DNA of 5,136 nucleotides from Deltaproteobacteria bacterium (GTDB taxonomy: Bacteria > Myxococcota_A > Polyangia > JAAYKL01): contig JAABTR010000567.1 in assembly GCA_011389755.1 (NCBI GenBank), forward strand, positions 1 to 5,136. Direction: 5' to 3'. Both the position numbers and the translations under genes were made by a program. Below, in pieces: positions 5,021 to 5,136 of the stretch. The notes under the pieces were generated by a model. It was given only the letters and a program-made list of their open reading frames with translations. It was not told where the DNA came from and did not search any database. Positions within the stretch are counted from its first letter, which is position 1; each line of letters starts with the position of its first letter.

Positions 5021-5136
5021 GTCACATTCTCCATGTTCTTCTCCATCTCCCGCTTTTGACGCAGGTGTTCCGAGCTTCCAATCCAGTCGGCGCCGGGGAA
5101 AGCCCCGGGCAGGGGCAAAAGAGCGTCGAGCCTCTT
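5017..5136 (-). CDS. C-terminal end of an unrecognised protein (partial)
   Basis: The last 39 codons of a gene enter from the right edge and end at TGA (5019-5017). The tail contains LLPLPGAFPGADWIGSSEH followed by a charged, probably helical end (LRQKREMEKNMENVT). I do not recognise the family. The frame is uninterrupted to the window edge, and its stop overlaps the hflX TTG start by 4 nt, a junction typical of a real co-translated pair, which is the main reason to call it. The competing frame, extending hflX upstream, is also stop-free to the edge but has no ATG, and it would leave the good Shine-Dalgarno at 5029-5032 unexplained. Confidence 0.6.
   Translation of the reverse strand, partial: KRLDALLPLPGAFPGADWIGSSEHLRQKREMEKNMENVT
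5029..5032 (-). promoter_or_regulatory. Ribosome binding site for the TTG start of hflX
   Basis: GGAG lies 8 nt before TTG 5020, within the end of the upstream gene. It supports the unusual start codon, together with the homologous N-terminus and the TTGA overlap. Confidence 0.6.

Overview
The window reads as GC-rich chromosomal DNA from a diderm bacterium of the former Deltaproteobacteria, most likely Myxococcota or a close relative. Three things point there: an HflX GTPase with a long N-terminal extension of the kind I recall from deltaproteobacterial HflX proteins; a predicted lipoprotein combining a cysteine-rich 'CDDGxxCTxxxC' region with a MopE-type metal-binding motif, a combination common in myxobacterial secreted proteins; and a periplasmic TPR protein with a Pro/Glu-rich linker and two C-terminal hydrophobic segments. 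A lipid A gene (lpxK) shows an LPS-type outer membrane. I cannot name the genus.

All five genes lie on the minus strand, so transcription runs from high to low coordinates. The order is: 3' end of an unrecognised gene (5017-5136, partial), hflX (3347-5020), a TPR membrane protein (2366-3250), a large predicted lipoprotein (492-2369), and the 5' part of lpxK (1-495, cut by the window edge). Three of the four junctions are 4-nt stop/start overlaps: TTGA before hflX, ATGA before the lipoprotein gene, and ATGA before lpxK. The only gap is the 97 nt between hflX and the TPR gene (3251-3346). It holds a weak promoter candidate and a small hairpin beside the TPR gene's ribosome binding site, and no convincing terminator.

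The window therefore looks like an upstream pair (unknown gene and hflX, ribosome rescue) followed by a tightly coupled envelope trio (TPR membrane protein, surface or periplasmic lipoprotein, LpxK). Coupling of the lipoprotein to lpxK suggests an envelope role for the two uncharacterised proteins, but that is inference. There are no RNA genes, mobile elements, CRISPR arrays or attachment sites that I can see. Long plus-strand ORFs exist but are antisense shadows of the GC-rich genes.

The points most worth a second look are: (i) a JAMM/RadC-like HxH...SxxD signature in the N-terminal extension of HflX; (ii) an in-phase A AAA AAA slippery heptamer near the end of the TPR gene, whose -1 frame is open straight into the lipoprotein gene and would give a 919-residue fusion; and (iii) T9 and T7 homopolymers in the lipoprotein signal peptide that could slip.
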